Below, piece after piece: positions 51,027-60,484 of a DNA stretch of 64,000 nt (position 1 is its first letter; every line of letters starts with the position of its first letter). The notes beneath the pieces were generated by a model that saw only the letters and a list, made by a program, of their open reading frames with translations, did no database searches and was not told the DNA's origin. Made by a program: the position numbers and the translations under genes. Location: assembly GCF_023221595.1 (NCBI RefSeq), contig NZ_CP096563.1:664501-728500 (forward strand). Reading direction: 5' to 3'. The DNA comes from Rhodococcus qingshengii JCM 15477. Lineage in GTDB: Bacteria > Actinomycetota > Actinomycetes > Mycobacteriales > Mycobacteriaceae.

Positions 51027-51152
51027 GTGCTCTGGTCGGTGGTGGCCGCAAGCCCACTGGGCAGATCCCATGGCCACCACCGGGCAGTTCTCGTGACCGT
51101 CAGCGGGCAGGTCTCACGACCGCCCCTGGGCAGTTCCTACTGTCCCTTGACA

Positions 51153-51563
51153 GCAGCACTCATCTGCGCGGTGGTGACGTTCAGCATTGCTGTGCAGTCG
51201 ATCTCCGGTGGTATGGGTCCTGCTGTCGAAGCGAGGGTGCTGGACGTGGAGGACGGTGCCACGCTGGGCCGTTGTGTGCATCCGCGCACCTATACGGTGG
51301 GATGGGCGCAGGAGGAGGTGGACCACATCGAATCGTTCGTCGAGTGCTCCAGCGCGCACGAATACGCTGTGGGGCAGACGGTCAGGTTGTGGCGGGGTTC
51401 GAGTGGTCACTTGGTCGGATCGAGTCCGACGCTGATCGTGGCTTTGAGCAGTTCGCTGTCATTGGTGACGGGAGCGTTGGCGGTTTTCTCCGGGCGGAAG
51501 GCAGTTCGGGCGTGGCCGGCTCGACGGAAGGGGCGTAGTGATGTGGGGACGTTGAACATGTGA
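51153..51563 (+). pseudogene. 3' fragment of the small membrane protein gene split by IS21 (DUF3592-like)
   Basis: After the second GCAGCA copy the frame runs CTC ATC TGC..., encoding LICAVVTFSIAV (rest of the first helix), then a soluble part (VEARVLDVEDGATLGRCVHP to HEYAVGQTVRLWRG) and a second helix (PTLIVALSSSLSLVTGALAV), and stops at 51563. Joined to the 5' fragment it makes about 161 residues with a two-helix, DUF3592-like layout. Expression of this half alone is unlikely, although an open frame extends back into the IS end. Confidence 0.8.
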
Positions 51564-51777
51564 GTCCGTATGGCGGCGGTGGCAGGGAAACCGGAATTTC
51601 ACGTAACCGTCCTCGCAGCTACGCCATTCGAACGCAAGTAGCTCGGCGATTCTTTTTGTGGGGCGACGCAAGCGCTCGCTGCCTCGGAAGTAGCTCGTAG
51701 ACGTCACGATCTTCCACGGTTTATCTGCGCCGTTTGGTGTGTGAACGGCGAACTCTCCATGAGGTGCCGTGACTCAC

Positions 51778-51873
51778 TCAGAGGTTTTCGTCCTGGACGA
51801 CGGGTATTGATTGTTCGATGTAGTCGGCGTCGGGTGTCGCGTCGACGGCTGCGGGTACGCGGTCGTTTTCCAT
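51778..51873 (-). CDS. Possible 31-residue small ORF
   Basis: An ATG at 51873 preceded by AAGGACC opens a frame encoding an acidic peptide (MENDRVPAAVDATPDADYIE...) that stops at 51778. The composition is protein-like, acidic with Pro and Ala, but no family is recognised. It lies in a decayed region and may not be functional. Confidence 0.3.
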   Translation of the reverse strand: MENDRVPAAVDATPDADYIEQSIPVVQDENL

Positions 51874-51884
51874 GGCGGTGGTCC

Positions 51885-52022
51885 TTACTGTGCGGTGTGT
51901 CCTTCTGGCTGTGCGGATTTCAGTGTTGTTTGCGCGTTGTCGCGGCGTAGTGCTGCGGTGCTGTCCTCGAGTTCGAGGACCCGCCTGATGCCGACTAGGT
52001 TGATGCCGTCGGCGATGGGGTG
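51885..52022 (-). pseudogene. C-terminal fragment of a MerR/HspR-like regulator
   Basis: The frame encodes HPIADGINLVGIRRVLELED followed by STAALRRDNAQ. This is the pattern of the HspR/MerR effector-side helix (INLxGIRRILELE...). No helix-turn-helix part is encoded upstream, so only a remnant survives. A dnaK-linked hspR is expected elsewhere in the genome. Confidence 0.4.
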
Positions 52023-52327
52023 TTGCTCACCAGGCTCGCGGCGGGCACCCTCGAAGCTGCAGCGCCGGCCCCGCCGATCATGTTGCCTCGCTACTCGTAT
52101 CGGGTTCCGGTTATGCGGCCTCGAGCCACTCAACGCTCCCCTCCGTTGCAATTGAAGTGAAGGAACACTGCGCGATTCGAATACTGCACGGCCCGTCGAC
52201 CTCCCCGGTTGTCACTGATCCGGAGCAACAACGCATTCGAGGAGGCTTCAGATGATTGCTGGGGTGGGATTCGGTGGCTTCCATTGCCGTGGGAATGGCG
52301 GATAGCGCTCTCCTAGGTGACTCCATG

Positions 52328-52491
52328 CGAGCTCAAGCCGAACGCAGTTTTACTGACGCCCTGGTGAACACTTCGGCAGCCATGAAGCTCTTACGTCGAC
52401 TGCTCAAAGGACTGGAGTTGTGCTGAGTGTGATGGTCACCGACAGACTGGCCAGCTACAGATTGGATGCCCGTATCTCTGTCAGCTGCTGA
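52328..52491 (+). pseudogene. IS6-family transposase remnant
   Basis: Two overlapping frames together read AQAERSFTDALVNTSAAMKL, then LRRLLKGLEL, a stop and frame change, then VMVTDRLASYRLDARISV. The segment LLKGL...VTDRLxSY is characteristic of the DDE region of IS6-type transposases. Only about 55 codons remain, with a frameshift and stop. Confidence 0.5.
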
Positions 52492-52508
52492 AACCGCAGG
52501 CGTCTATG

Positions 52509-54302
52509 TCATGCGAGCGATCCCTCGAGCAGATCGACGAGAGCATCGGTATGGGTTAGTTGCGGATGGTGCCCGGCACCCGGCAGCGAGATCAGCTTGA
52601 TGTTCGGAAGTGACTCGAGCTGCGCAACCGCGGCGGGGTCGATTGGGTCTTTGCTTCCTGTGATGATGCGGACCGGGCCACTGAATCGCCTAAGCGCTTC
52701 TTGGAGTTCAGCACGCCACCGCTTCGATCCCGCACGGGCGAGATGCTCGGCCACGCTCTTGGAACTGCTTCGCTCGAGGTCACTGAGACTGGAAACGAGA
52801 GAATCCGCGCTCGCTTCTGATCCGGTCAGTTTGCGTGAGAGCCGTGCCGGGTCTGCGTGTCGCAAGTAGGCGCGTACGAGCGGCTTCAGTCTGGCCGAGG
52901 CACCCATCGGGGCCTGGAGGAAGAACGGTGCGATCAACGTGAGGGACTTCACCTGCGCCGGGAACCGGTCAGCCGCAACTACTGCAGCAGCCGCACCGAT
53001 GGAGTGGCCGACGAGGTCAGCAGGTTCACCAGCTACTACCGCCGGCAGCCACTCATCCCAGTCCTGAACGCCGGCCCCGCTACTGAGGCCGAGCCCGGGC
53101 AAGTCGACGACCCGCCCCTCGATGCCGGCAGCTACCTCTGCCCACGTGTCCGCGTTCACGGGCAAGCCGGGAAGAATCACCCGACTCGATCCTGGTACGC
53201 CGAGCTCAAATGTCCTCAGGCCGCCGACGTCGACGAATCGACGGTCGGCGGACATGACGGCACCAAACCGATGCGCTGCCAGGTAGTCGGCCCACCGTTC
53301 GAGGGACACCAGCACGTCGGGCATCAGGATCCCGTGTCTGTCGGCGAACTCGACGGCGGACTCTGTCGGATAGCGGTCGGCGGACATGAAGGTGAGGGTC
53401 TCGGGATCGGCCTTGGTGATCTGCTGCGGGAGCCGCTTGATGACGCCGATCGGAATCCTGACCCGCGGGACCTTCGCACCGAGATGCCGACCGACGTGTG
53501 TGAGCAGGTCCGCTAGCGGTGGGGTGTCGTCGTGGAGAACCCAGTAGGCCATGCCCTCAGCAGCGGGATCGACCGCAGCTGCCGTCATGAAGGCCGCCAG
53601 ATAGTCGACCGTGACGATCGGGAGAAACGTCGATTCGTTTCCAGGCAACGCTGCTGCGGTGCCGTTCCAAATCTGCTCGACTGTGCTGGCCAGCCCGATG
53701 TGCTGGTCGGATTCCCCGGTGGCGCTGTCGCCGATCACGCTGGACGGATTGACAATGGTCCAGGGAACTCCGTGCTTGAGGGCTCGGGCCTGGAAGATTG
53801 CGTCGGATTCCACTTTTGACGCTTCGTAGGCGCCAAGGTCCTTGTAAACCGCGGTGCGGTGATCGTCGGGCCATGGAACCGTTGTGGGGTCTTGTCCGCC
53901 GACGCGGTAGCCCGACACGTGGATCACGCGCTGCAGGTTGGGGAGGTCCTTGGCGAAGTCGATCAGCTTCTCGACGATGCCGACGTTCGCGCTGCGTGCC
54001 TCCTGGGCGGTCATTCCGAATCGGTAGGACCCGGCGCAGTTGTGGATCTCTGTGATGAAAGGGAACGCCGATGGGCCACCCGCGACGATTTCAGGAGCGT
54101 CGAAGTCGACGATCGTCGTGCTGATGCTCCGCGTCAGGCCATGCTCTCTGACCCATCGCTCGACACGGGCCCCGGACTCGGCGGTCCGAACTGCCGCCGT
54201 GACGTTCGTACCAGCCTCGGCGAGAGTCAGGACGAGGTGCCGACCGACCAGACCTGAGGCCCCGAAGACCAGGGCGTGACGGGAGACGTCGCGTGGAGTC
54301 AT
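52509..54302 (-). CDS. Fusion of an NAD(P)-dependent SDR/epimerase and an alpha/beta hydrolase
   Basis: Protein of 597 residues. Residues about 1-345 are an extended SDR: the dinucleotide loop ALVFGASGLVGRHLVLTLAE, then VIHVSGYRVGG and the YxxxK pair in LGAYEASKVESDAIF. Residues about 355-597 are an alpha/beta hydrolase: RTFELGVPGSSRVILPGLPV, the nucleophile in DLVGHSIGAAAAVV, the acid in ITGSKDPIDP and His in LPGAGHHPQLTH. The two activities may act in sequence on one compound, such as a lactone or ester with a ketone or alcohol. Its start overlaps the stop of the upstream TetR gene (ATGA), so the regulator probably controls it. Confidence 0.87.
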   Translation of the reverse strand: MTPRDVSRHALVFGASGLVGRHLVLTLAEAGTNVTAAVRTAESGARVERWVREHGLTRSISTTIVDFDAPEIVAGGPSAFPFITEIHNCAGSYRFGMTAQEARSANVGIVEKLIDFAKDLPNLQRVIHVSGYRVGGQDPTTVPWPDDHRTAVYKDLGAYEASKVESDAIFQARALKHGVPWTIVNPSSVIGDSATGESDQHIGLASTVEQIWNGTAAALPGNESTFLPIVTVDYLAAFMTAAAVDPAAEGMAYWVLHDDTPPLADLLTHVGRHLGAKVPRVRIPIGVIKRLPQQITKADPETLTFMSADRYPTESAVEFADRHGILMPDVLVSLERWADYLAAHRFGAVMSADRRFVDVGGLRTFELGVPGSSRVILPGLPVNADTWAEVAAGIEGRVVDLPGLGLSSGAGVQDWDEWLPAVVAGEPADLVGHSIGAAAAVVAADRFPAQVKSLTLIAPFFLQAPMGASARLKPLVRAYLRHADPARLSRKLTGSEASADSLVSSLSDLERSSSKSVAEHLARAGSKRWRAELQEALRRFSGPVRIITGSKDPIDPAAVAQLESLPNIKLISLPGAGHHPQLTHTDALVDLLEGSLA

Positions 54303-54898
54303 CGCGTTCCGCCAACGGTCTGGCAGCGCTGGTTGATGAGCTCCGCAACGATGTCAGCGGCCGAAATCAGGGGTTGCGTGTTCTGCGTAGCGCGAGAGAC
54401 GATGACCGCCCCCTCGATCGTCGACACAACAACGGTCGCCAGGGATCGGGCCTCGTCGGGGAGAACGCCGCTGGCCTCGAGAAACGCGGTTGTCAGGGCG
54501 ATCCACGACTCAAAGGCAGCGGCGCACGCCTGCCGCAGACGCTCGTTCTCCGCGCCCATCTCCAGGGTGACGACAGAGACCGGGCAACCCCGCCGGAAGT
54601 TGCTCTCGCTGACGATGGTCGTCAGGGCCTCGATCGCGGCGCGTGCGGCCTCGGCCGCATCGACCCGGGAAATCGCGGCCTCTGCAATCAGCGTCCCGAA
54701 TGCCTTCGTGGCGAGCTCAATCGCTGCGACGCCCAGGCCTTCCTTCCCGTCGGGGAAGTGGAAGTAGATCGACCCTTTCGGCGCTGCGGCGTGTTCGATC
54801 ACGGCGTTCAGGCCCGTGCCGCTGTAGCCGCTGGTCTGGATGAGCTCGAGCATGGATTCTGCGAGCCGTGCCCTTGTCAGGTCTCCTTTGGATGCCAT
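54299..54898 (-). CDS. TetR family regulator of the LmrA/YxaF type
   Basis: Protein of 199 residues. GDLTRARLAESMLELIQTSG, YSGTGLNAVIEHAAAPKGSI and YFHFPDGKEGLG are characteristic of the LmrA/YxaF branch, with the FPDGKE loop after the recognition helix. The C-terminal domain (RRGCPVSVVTLEMGAENERL) carries the Cys common in this branch. Just upstream is TAGACCGGTCTA, which fits the operators of this group. It is translationally coupled to the SDR-hydrolase gene, so it likely represses its own operon until a ligand such as a quinone, flavonoid or electrophile binds. Confidence 0.88.
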   Translation of the reverse strand: MASKGDLTRARLAESMLELIQTSGYSGTGLNAVIEHAAAPKGSIYFHFPDGKEGLGVAAIELATKAFGTLIAEAAISRVDAAEAARAAIEALTTIVSESNFRRGCPVSVVTLEMGAENERLRQACAAAFESWIALTTAFLEASGVLPDEARSLATVVVSTIEGAVIVSRATQNTQPLISAADIVAELINQRCQTVGGTR

Positions 54899-54908
54899 GA
54901 GTCAACAA

Positions 54909-54920
54909 TAGACCGGTCTA
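54909..54920. promoter_or_regulatory. TAGACCGGTCTA operator of the TetR/SDR-hydrolase operon
   Basis: A perfect 12-base palindrome 11 bases upstream of the TetR start. TAGACC/GGTCTA half-sites are known for LmrA/YxaF-type repressors. Confidence 0.75.
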
Positions 54921-55040
54921 CATATTATTTTCAACCGAGAGAATGCATCTACCAACCAGTCTCGTCGTGATCGACATGCGTGTGACCGCCGACGCCATCA
55001 TCGGAGTGCCGGCGACCTAGGATCCGGCCAAGGCTTCGGG

Positions 55041-55499
55041 TCAGGTCCGCTTGCGGGTCGCGATCTCGTCGGAGAGCTGCTGAACGTGGGCGGCGTCCGC
55101 GTCCCGGGCAAGGGCGACGTAGTGGTCCATGACGGCCGGCCGGTAGCGCACGGGCAACGTCTGTCCTGGGGCGAGTCGTGTCAGCTCGGTGATCGTGAGG
55201 TCTTCGTCTGCGATACCGCGGAACAAGATGCCGTCGGAGGTCTCCACGTCGAACATCAGGACCACGCGTGGATTGCTGTTGACCTCCCGCCAGTCGACGA
55301 GAACGCCGAGCGCAAGCACCCCCGTCCGCAGTTCCGCATTGCGCTTGCGTGCATCACTGCTCATGAGCGGGTTCGGGGCGACGCCCGGAAAGTCGGGTCC
55401 GACGCCGAGTGATTCCCGACTCAGGTCAGGCCTGAGCTTCGACATCACATCGTCGAGCGTCATCTTTGAATCGTTGCGCTTCTTTTTCCAACCGAACAT
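55041..55499 (-). CDS. Hypothetical protein, 152 residues
   Basis: Starts at the ATG 55499, with GGAGGGG ahead, as MFGWKKKRNDSKMTLDDVMS. A short basic start precedes an alpha/beta part: LGVLVDWREVNSNPRVVLMF, DVETSDGILFRGIADEDLTI, LAPGQTLPVRYRPAVMDHYV. The last two segments resemble short domains of unknown function in which a beta-barrel sets a quantity such as polymer length, seen in actinobacteria. No signal peptide or membrane helix. No function is proposed. Confidence 0.7.
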   Translation of the reverse strand: MFGWKKKRNDSKMTLDDVMSKLRPDLSRESLGVGPDFPGVAPNPLMSSDARKRNAELRTGVLALGVLVDWREVNSNPRVVLMFDVETSDGILFRGIADEDLTITELTRLAPGQTLPVRYRPAVMDHYVALARDADAAHVQQLSDEIATRKRT

Positions 55500-55896
55500 C
55501 CTGACCCCTCCATCACAGCGGCGCCGGAATCTCGGCCTGGAGCTTCGCTCTGATCGCGATTGCATGTCGCGGTCATTCTCGATCTCCGTCGCATCGTCCC
55601 GTCCACCTGCGGGTCGAAAGGCCTTTCAATCTGCACTCGCGCGTGCGGACAGACTTTTCGCTCACCAGTTGCACGCCAGTCCCTCTTGCCGGTGCAATTT
55701 CCGTTGTCAGAAGGCGAAATCCATGAAGGGGACCGAGATTGGCCCCCAGACGCGAATGGAAGGTCGCCATGACGAACGACGCCCCTCACCATCGCGCCCG
55801 CATTGGTCGCCCGCCACCTCGGCCACCACAGCCCTGGATGCAGCGATGTTCGACAGCAATCGCGAGCGGGCTTGTGAGCGGTTGTGGGAGTGGGCG
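55500..55896. other. 397-base gap without a gene
   Basis: No intact gene, RNA or repeat was found. Short rightward open frames occur but have no ribosome sites and overlap the APC permease on the other strand. Promoter signals for the leftward gene at 55499 are expected here. Confidence 0.5.
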
Positions 55897-57876
55897 TCAA
55901 CCGACGTGGACGTGTGGCCGGCGGGACTGGTCGGGTTCGGCGCGGCGGAGGACCTCACGGGTCACGGGAGCTGTTTCGCCTTCACCGATGAACAGGAAGC
56001 GGAGCAGGTACATGATCGGGTTTCCCTCCGTCCACTCGAAGTAGACGTCGGGAATCACGCCGGTGATGTCCCTCGTCCGCAGGAGAACCGCCGCAATGGT
56101 GTTGGGGACGGCCGGGCTGTCGACCCACAGAATCCGGTGCTCACCGCGCTGTCGGCCGTGGACGAGGAGGTCGGTGCTGAATTCGGAGGAGTCCGTGACG
56201 TTTACCTCGATGAAGATGATCGACTCGCCTTCGGGGATGTTGCTTTCGGCGCGCTGCTGCGATTCCTTCTGCCGATACTCGTCCTCGTCGAGACGGTCGA
56301 CGTCGTGCGCCACCATCGCGAGGTAACCCTTCTCGGCTGCCTCGGCGATGAATTGCAGCGCAGTCTCGTCGAGTTCGACGGAGGTTGCCCGAAGTTCGAA
56401 GGCTCGCGAGATCCGGGAAAGGAAGGACACCACCATGATCGCGGCGATGAAGAACGACGCCACTTTCACACCGTCTGGACGTTCGAAGATGTTCGCGATC
56501 GTCGTGTAGACGAACAAAACTGCAACAAAACTGAACCCTACGAACAGTTTTCGCTGACCGTGCTTACGAGCGGACAGGGCAACGGCGACGGTCGCCGACG
56601 AGATGAGCACGAGGACACCGGTTGCGTACGCGGAACTCTGAGCGTCGACACCGGCGTCGAAGTAGATCGTGACAGTGATGGCGATGACGCTGAACACGAG
56701 GACCAGCGGACGCACGGCGCGGGCCCACGACGGCGCCATGCCGTAGCGGGGGAGATACCTCGGAACAAGATTGAGCAACCCTGCCATTGCCGACGCACCG
56801 GCAAACCAAAGGATCAGGATCGTGCTGAGATCGTAGACGGTTCCGAAGATCTCACCCAGATAGTCGTGGGCGAGAAAGGCAAGCGCGCGACCGTTGGCAG
56901 CGCCTCCGGGTTGGAACTCGTTTTCTGGGATCAGGATGGTGGTGACCAGGCTCGACGTCAGCAGGAATCCGCTCATGATCAGCGCCGCCGTGGTGAGCAG
57001 GCGCCGCGCACCTTTGATGCGGCCACGTGGATTCTGTTCGGTGTCGTGCGGATCGCCCTTGATCTGCGGCATGACCGCGACGCCGGTTTCGAAGCCGGAC
57101 AGACCGAGAGCCAACTTCGGGAAGACGATCAGCGCGATCAGGATCATCATCGCCGGGTTTCCGTGCTCGGTGGTCATGGCGCGCGTCCAGTCGGTGACCA
57201 ACGACGGCGCGGTCGCGATGTGCCACAGACCTACGGAGATGACCACCACGTTCAAGGCGAGGTAGACGGCGACCAATCCGACAGCGATACCGATCGCTTC
57301 GGTGAATCCGCGGAGGAAGACCGCAGCGAGGAGCGCGAGCAGAACCAGGGTGACGGCGACGGTGTGTCCGGAGAGAAAGGTTGGAGCAAAAGGGTTCTCG
57401 ACGAGGTGCGCCGTGGCATCGGCAGCCGAGAGCGTCATGGTGATGAGGAAATCGGTGGCTGCGAAGCCGAGAAGCACGAGAACGAAGATCTTGCCGCGCC
57501 ACTTGGGCAGCAGCTTCTCGAGCATGGCGATCGAACCCTCGCCATGCGGACTCTCGCGAGCCACTCGCCGGTAGACCGGTAGAGCGCCGAAGAGTGTCAG
57601 CAGGATCAATACGACTGTCGCGATGGGAGCCAACGTGCCGGCCGCCAGTGCCGCGATACCGGGTTGGTAACCGAGAGTGGAGAAGTAATCGACACCCGTC
57701 AGACACATCACCTTCCACCACGGGTGGCGCTTCTCCTTCTTCGGCGCCATCCGGTGTGGCCCCAGATGTCCGGCTGGTTCCTCGGTGATGTCCGCGAGCA
57801 GCCAGGACTCGGTGCGTTGTTTCACAGACGGAGCCGTGTTGTCGGCCGGAACCTCGTTGTCGGCTGCGGTCACCAC
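55897..57876 (-). CDS. APC-superfamily permease with C-terminal cytoplasmic domain
   Basis: Protein of 659 residues. About 12 membrane helices lie between residues 60 and 480, starting [20 protein letters not shown] and including [20 protein letters not shown], typical of amino acid/polyamine/organocation carriers. The C-terminal 160 residues are soluble and acidic with mixed alpha/beta sequence ([20 protein letters not shown]), unusual for the family. I recall similar proteins annotated as amino acid permeases next to envelope genes. The substrate is not clear; K+ or an amino acid is possible. Its GTG lies 4 bases past the stop of the polysaccharide deacetylase gene, so both are probably co-transcribed. 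Confidence 0.85.
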   Translation of the reverse strand: MVTAADNEVPADNTAPSVKQRTESWLLADITEEPAGHLGPHRMAPKKEKRHPWWKVMCLTGVDYFSTLGYQPGIAALAAGTLAPIATVVLILLTLFGALPVYRRVARESPHGEGSIAMLEKLLPKWRGKIFVLVLLGFAATDFLITMTLSAADATAHLVENPFAPTFLSGHTVAVTLVLLALLAAVFLRGFTEAIGIAVGLVAVYLALNVVVISVGLWHIATAPSLVTDWTRAMTTEHGNPAMMILIALIVFPKLALGLSGFETGVAVMPQIKGDPHDTEQNPRGRIKGARRLLTTAALIMSGFLLTSSLVTTILIPENEFQPGGAANGRALAFLAHDYLGEIFGTVYDLSTILILWFAGASAMAGLLNLVPRYLPRYGMAPSWARAVRPLVLVFSVIAITVTIYFDAGVDAQSSAYATGVLVLISSATVAVALSARKHGQRKLFVGFSFVAVLFVYTTIANIFERPDGVKVASFFIAAIMVVSFLSRISRAFELRATSVELDETALQFIAEAAEKGYLAMVAHDVDRLDEDEYRQKESQQRAESNIPEGESIIFIEVNVTDSSEFSTDLLVHGRQRGEHRILWVDSPAVPNTIAAVLLRTRDITGVIPDVYFEWTEGNPIMYLLRFLFIGEGETAPVTREVLRRAEPDQSRRPHVHVG

Positions 57877-57880
57877 GGCG

Positions 57881-58699
57881 TCACGGCTTCAGATAGACGT
57901 CGTTGAGCGTGACGGTCCGCAGGTTCCGGCTCCGGATTAGGTCCACCAGTTGCGGATACACGTGGGTCACGGGCAGATAGTTGAGGTGCCCGATCACGAT
58001 GGCCCCCGGATTGAAGTACTGGTTCGCCATTTGGAGGATGTACTCCTCGGTGATCAACGAAGAATCCGACAGCGACCCGTACCAGAGGGTGGGCACGGTG
58101 TAGCCGACGCTCGCGGCCACGGAATCGACTGTCGCGTTGTGCCTTCCGTACGGCGGCCGAAAGTACGGCGCCGCGTCCACGCCGTAGGTGTTGCGAAGGA
58201 ACGTGCCGTTCTTCGTCAGCTCGTCGGCGATCTGCTGCTTCGACACGGACGTCAGATCCGGGTGCGAGTAGGTGTGATTGCCGAGCTGAATTTGTCCGCT
58301 CTCGACCAGCGGTCTGAGAAGTCCGGCGTTTTCGGTCCACGAGTTGTATTGCCCGTTGACGAAGTACGTCAAACGGATGCCGGTGTCTTTTGCGAACTGT
58401 GTGTAGAGGCGCACGACTTCGGAGCTGGCTCCGTCGTCAACCGTCAGGGCAAACAGATCCCCACCGCCGGGTAACGCGGTCAACGATCCGCCGGCGGGCA
58501 GCGGCACCCGGGCAGACGGCGGTGGAGGCGGCAACAAGGCAGGCGGGAGATCCGGGACAGGGACGGGGTCGGTTGGTTCGTCGGCTGCAGCGATTGCCGT
58601 CCCGACCGAACGTGACGAACACGCGGTTCCCATGGTCACCGCGGCGGTTCCGGTCAGAGTTGCTGCTGCGAGGGTACTGAGGAAGCGTCGGCGGTCCAC
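57881..58699 (-). CDS. Polysaccharide deacetylase (NodB domain), exported
   Basis: Protein of 272 residues. The N-terminus has a twin-arginine signal ([16 protein letters not shown]) and a possible lipidation Cys (GTACSS). A Pro-rich linker precedes the NodB domain: TVDDGASSE (motif 1, metal Asp), [10 protein letters not shown] (motif 2, two His), [11 protein letters not shown] (motif 3) and VIGHLNYLP (motif 5-type His). It removes acetyl groups from cell wall or surface glycans, in agreement with nearby envelope genes. The GTG at 58699 starts it. It is divergent from the LytR-CpsA-Psr gene. Confidence 0.9.
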   Translation of the reverse strand: MDRRRFLSTLAAATLTGTAAVTMGTACSSRSVGTAIAAADEPTDPVPVPDLPPALLPPPPPSARVPLPAGGSLTALPGGGDLFALTVDDGASSEVVRLYTQFAKDTGIRLTYFVNGQYNSWTENAGLLRPLVESGQIQLGNHTYSHPDLTSVSKQQIADELTKNGTFLRNTYGVDAAPYFRPPYGRHNATVDSVAASVGYTVPTLWYGSLSDSSLITEEYILQMANQYFNPGAIVIGHLNYLPVTHVYPQLVDLIRSRNLRTVTLNDVYLKP

Positions 58700-58770
58700 A
58701 GGGCGGAGCCTAGAGCAGATTTGCCTAATTCGGACTTCATTCTCAGCGTTCTTTCAGCCAATGACCAGCC

Positions 58771-60351
58771 GTGTCCGGTATCGACAGGTTCTACTCAGGA
58801 ACGGTGGATAGCGTGTCGGCCGTGGAACCGCGACCTCGACACTCGGCAACCAGGCACAGGCGTAGGCGTCAACCGCAGCGGTCGACGCTCTCGGTGGGGC
58901 GCAAGCTGGCGGCGGCGTCCCTGTCGACGACGATTCTGGTGGGCGTCGGAATCGGCTGGTACGTGCAGTCGGATCTCACGTCGGGGCTGTATCGATCGGA
59001 CGCGCTCTCCGCCCTCGGTGACGACGCCGGCAGTTCGCTCGACGGGGATACCAACATCTTGTTGATCGGGCTCGACAGTCGTAAAGCGATGGACGGCAGC
59101 GACCTGCCGGCCGAGTTCGTCACCGACAAGCTGCATGCGGGGGACAGTGATGTGGGTGGATACAACACGAACACGCTTATCCTGCTCCATGTTCCGGGCG
59201 ATGGCGGCAAGGCCAGTGCAGTGGCGATCCCACGCGACGACTACGTCGCGGTACCCGGCTACGGAATGGCCAAGATCAAGGAAGCGTACGGAATGGCGAA
59301 GGCTGATGCGGACGCCAAACTCATAGCGGACGGTGTGACGGATCCTGCTGCACGAGAACAACAAGCGCGTGAAGTCGGAAGACGGTCGACACTGACCACC
59401 GTGCAGAATCTGCTCAAGGTTCCGATCGATCACTTTGCCGAAGTGAACCTGATGGGCTTCTACGACGTCGTCTCGGCTATCGGCCCCGTTCAGGTGTGCC
59501 TCAACAATCCGGTGCAGGATGACTTCTCGGGCGCCAACTTCCCGGCCGGAGTTCAGACTCTCGATGCGTCACAGGCACTTTCGTTTGTCCGTCAACGCCA
59601 CGGCCTGGACAACGGGGACTTGGATCGCACCCACCGGCAGCAGGCTTTCATCAGCGCGGTGATCGCCAACTTGAAGGGCTCCGGCGTCATCGGAAACATT
59701 CCGAAGATGACGGCACTGACCGACGTGGTGAAGAAGGACGTGGTGATCGATTCTGCCATGGATCCCGTCCGATTCGCTTCTCAGGCAAGCGCTCTCGCAG
59801 GTGGGAACATCGACTTCTACACCCTGCCCATCGAGGGATACGAGACCGTCGACGGCCAGGACGTCAACATGGTCGATCCGGCGCGTCTGCGTAGTGAAGT
59901 GTCGCGGATCTTCGCGGGAGGTGACTCGGCATCTGCACCTGCGATGGACACTGCTGTCTCGACCGGGAACGAAGTTGTGGACATCCGCAACGGAACCGCG
60001 ACGGACGGGTTGGGCGCCGCGTTGGCAGCGGCGACGAAAGCGTCGGGAGTCGAAGTCGGAGAGGTGAGCACCGCAGTTGCGACGGCAAAGTCGGTGGTCA
60101 GCTATGGAGTCGGCGCCAAAGCCGTCGCAGAGGCGCTGGCCGAGCAGTTGGGCGTGGCCGCAGTGCCTAACGAGCAGGCAGCGGCCGAATCAGTGTCTGT
60201 ACTGATCGGTGAGGACAATGCGCAGACCGTGTTCTCGGCCGCTCCGGCGCAGTCGGACTCGTCGGTATCCGCCGGCACCGTTCCCGATACGGGAGCGCAG
60301 GGATCACCCATCCGGGCCGACGCGAATGGCGGCATTCCCTGTGTGGACTGA
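58771..60351 (+). CDS. LytR-CpsA-Psr (LCP) family protein with LytR_C domain
   Basis: Protein of 526 residues. A basic N-terminus and one helix (SLSTTILVGVGIGWYVQ) anchor it. The LCP domain starts at NILLIGLDSRKAMDG and contains YNTNTLILLHVPGDG, AVAIPRDDYVAVPG, and LSFVRQRHGLDNGDLDRTHR with the conserved Arg and Asp residues that bind pyrophosphate and polyprenyl phosphate. The last 130 residues are a LytR_C domain (VVDIRNGTATDGLGAALAAA). LCP enzymes attach glycopolymers such as arabinogalactan to peptidoglycan. A GTG at 58804 is an alternative start. Confidence 0.92.
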   Translation: MSGIDRFYSGTVDSVSAVEPRPRHSATRHRRRRQPQRSTLSVGRKLAAASLSTTILVGVGIGWYVQSDLTSGLYRSDALSALGDDAGSSLDGDTNILLIGLDSRKAMDGSDLPAEFVTDKLHAGDSDVGGYNTNTLILLHVPGDGGKASAVAIPRDDYVAVPGYGMAKIKEAYGMAKADADAKLIADGVTDPAAREQQAREVGRRSTLTTVQNLLKVPIDHFAEVNLMGFYDVVSAIGPVQVCLNNPVQDDFSGANFPAGVQTLDASQALSFVRQRHGLDNGDLDRTHRQQAFISAVIANLKGSGVIGNIPKMTALTDVVKKDVVIDSAMDPVRFASQASALAGGNIDFYTLPIEGYETVDGQDVNMVDPARLRSEVSRIFAGGDSASAPAMDTAVSTGNEVVDIRNGTATDGLGAALAAATKASGVEVGEVSTAVATAKSVVSYGVGAKAVAEALAEQLGVAAVPNEQAAAESVSVLIGEDNAQTVFSAAPAQSDSSVSAGTVPDTGAQGSPIRADANGGIPCVD

Positions 60352-60420
60352 CTCTCAGGTAATTCGCACCAAACTCACGCTGACTTCTTCGATCTGCGGG
60401 TCTACATTGGAGAAGTCGAA

Positions 60421-60458
60421 CTCAGTCGGGTACTTCACCTTTGGGGTACCTGACTGAG
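60421..60458. promoter_or_regulatory. Palindrome upstream of the small membrane protein gene
   Basis: CTCAGTCGGGTACT (60421-60434) is nearly complementary to GGTACCTGACTGAG (60445-60458), 12 of 14 positions pairing. It lies between the LCP gene and the small membrane protein gene (60485), so it may be a terminator of the first or an operator of the second. Confidence 0.5.
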
Positions 60459-60484
60459 ATTGCGTAGTTGAAAGGATCACCGAC

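Larger units (their letters stand above)
48500..51152 (+). mobile_element. Complete IS21-family insertion sequence
   Basis: Length 2653 bases. It begins TGTCGGCGGCC and ends CCCTTGACA, so both ends read TGTC inward. Each end carries four CTGCCC-centred repeats spaced 22-23 bases (left at 48519, 48541, 48564, 48587; right, inverted, at 51059, 51082, 51105, 51128), the multiple transposase-binding sites usual for IS21. It contains istA and istB overlapping by four bases. A 6-bp direct repeat, GCAGCA, flanks it (48494-48499 and 51153-51158), a target duplication within the 4-8 bp normal for the family. Both genes and ends look intact, so insertion may be recent. Confidence 0.95.
51564..52508. 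other. Decayed region between the IS21 element and the SDR-hydrolase gene
   Basis: About 940 bases without an intact gene. It holds a possible 31-residue ORF (51778-51873, minus), a MerR/HspR-like fragment (51885-52022, minus) and an IS6-type transposase remnant (52328-52491, plus). The mix of broken pieces shows repeated insertion and decay next to the Ter island. Confidence 0.6.

Noticed and set aside
55189..57582. Very long open frame (797 codons) on the plus strand
   Set aside because: It lies wholly over the APC permease and its flank on the other strand, has an acidic, repetitive, non-family composition and no ribosome site. Long antisense frames are expected in GC-rich genes.
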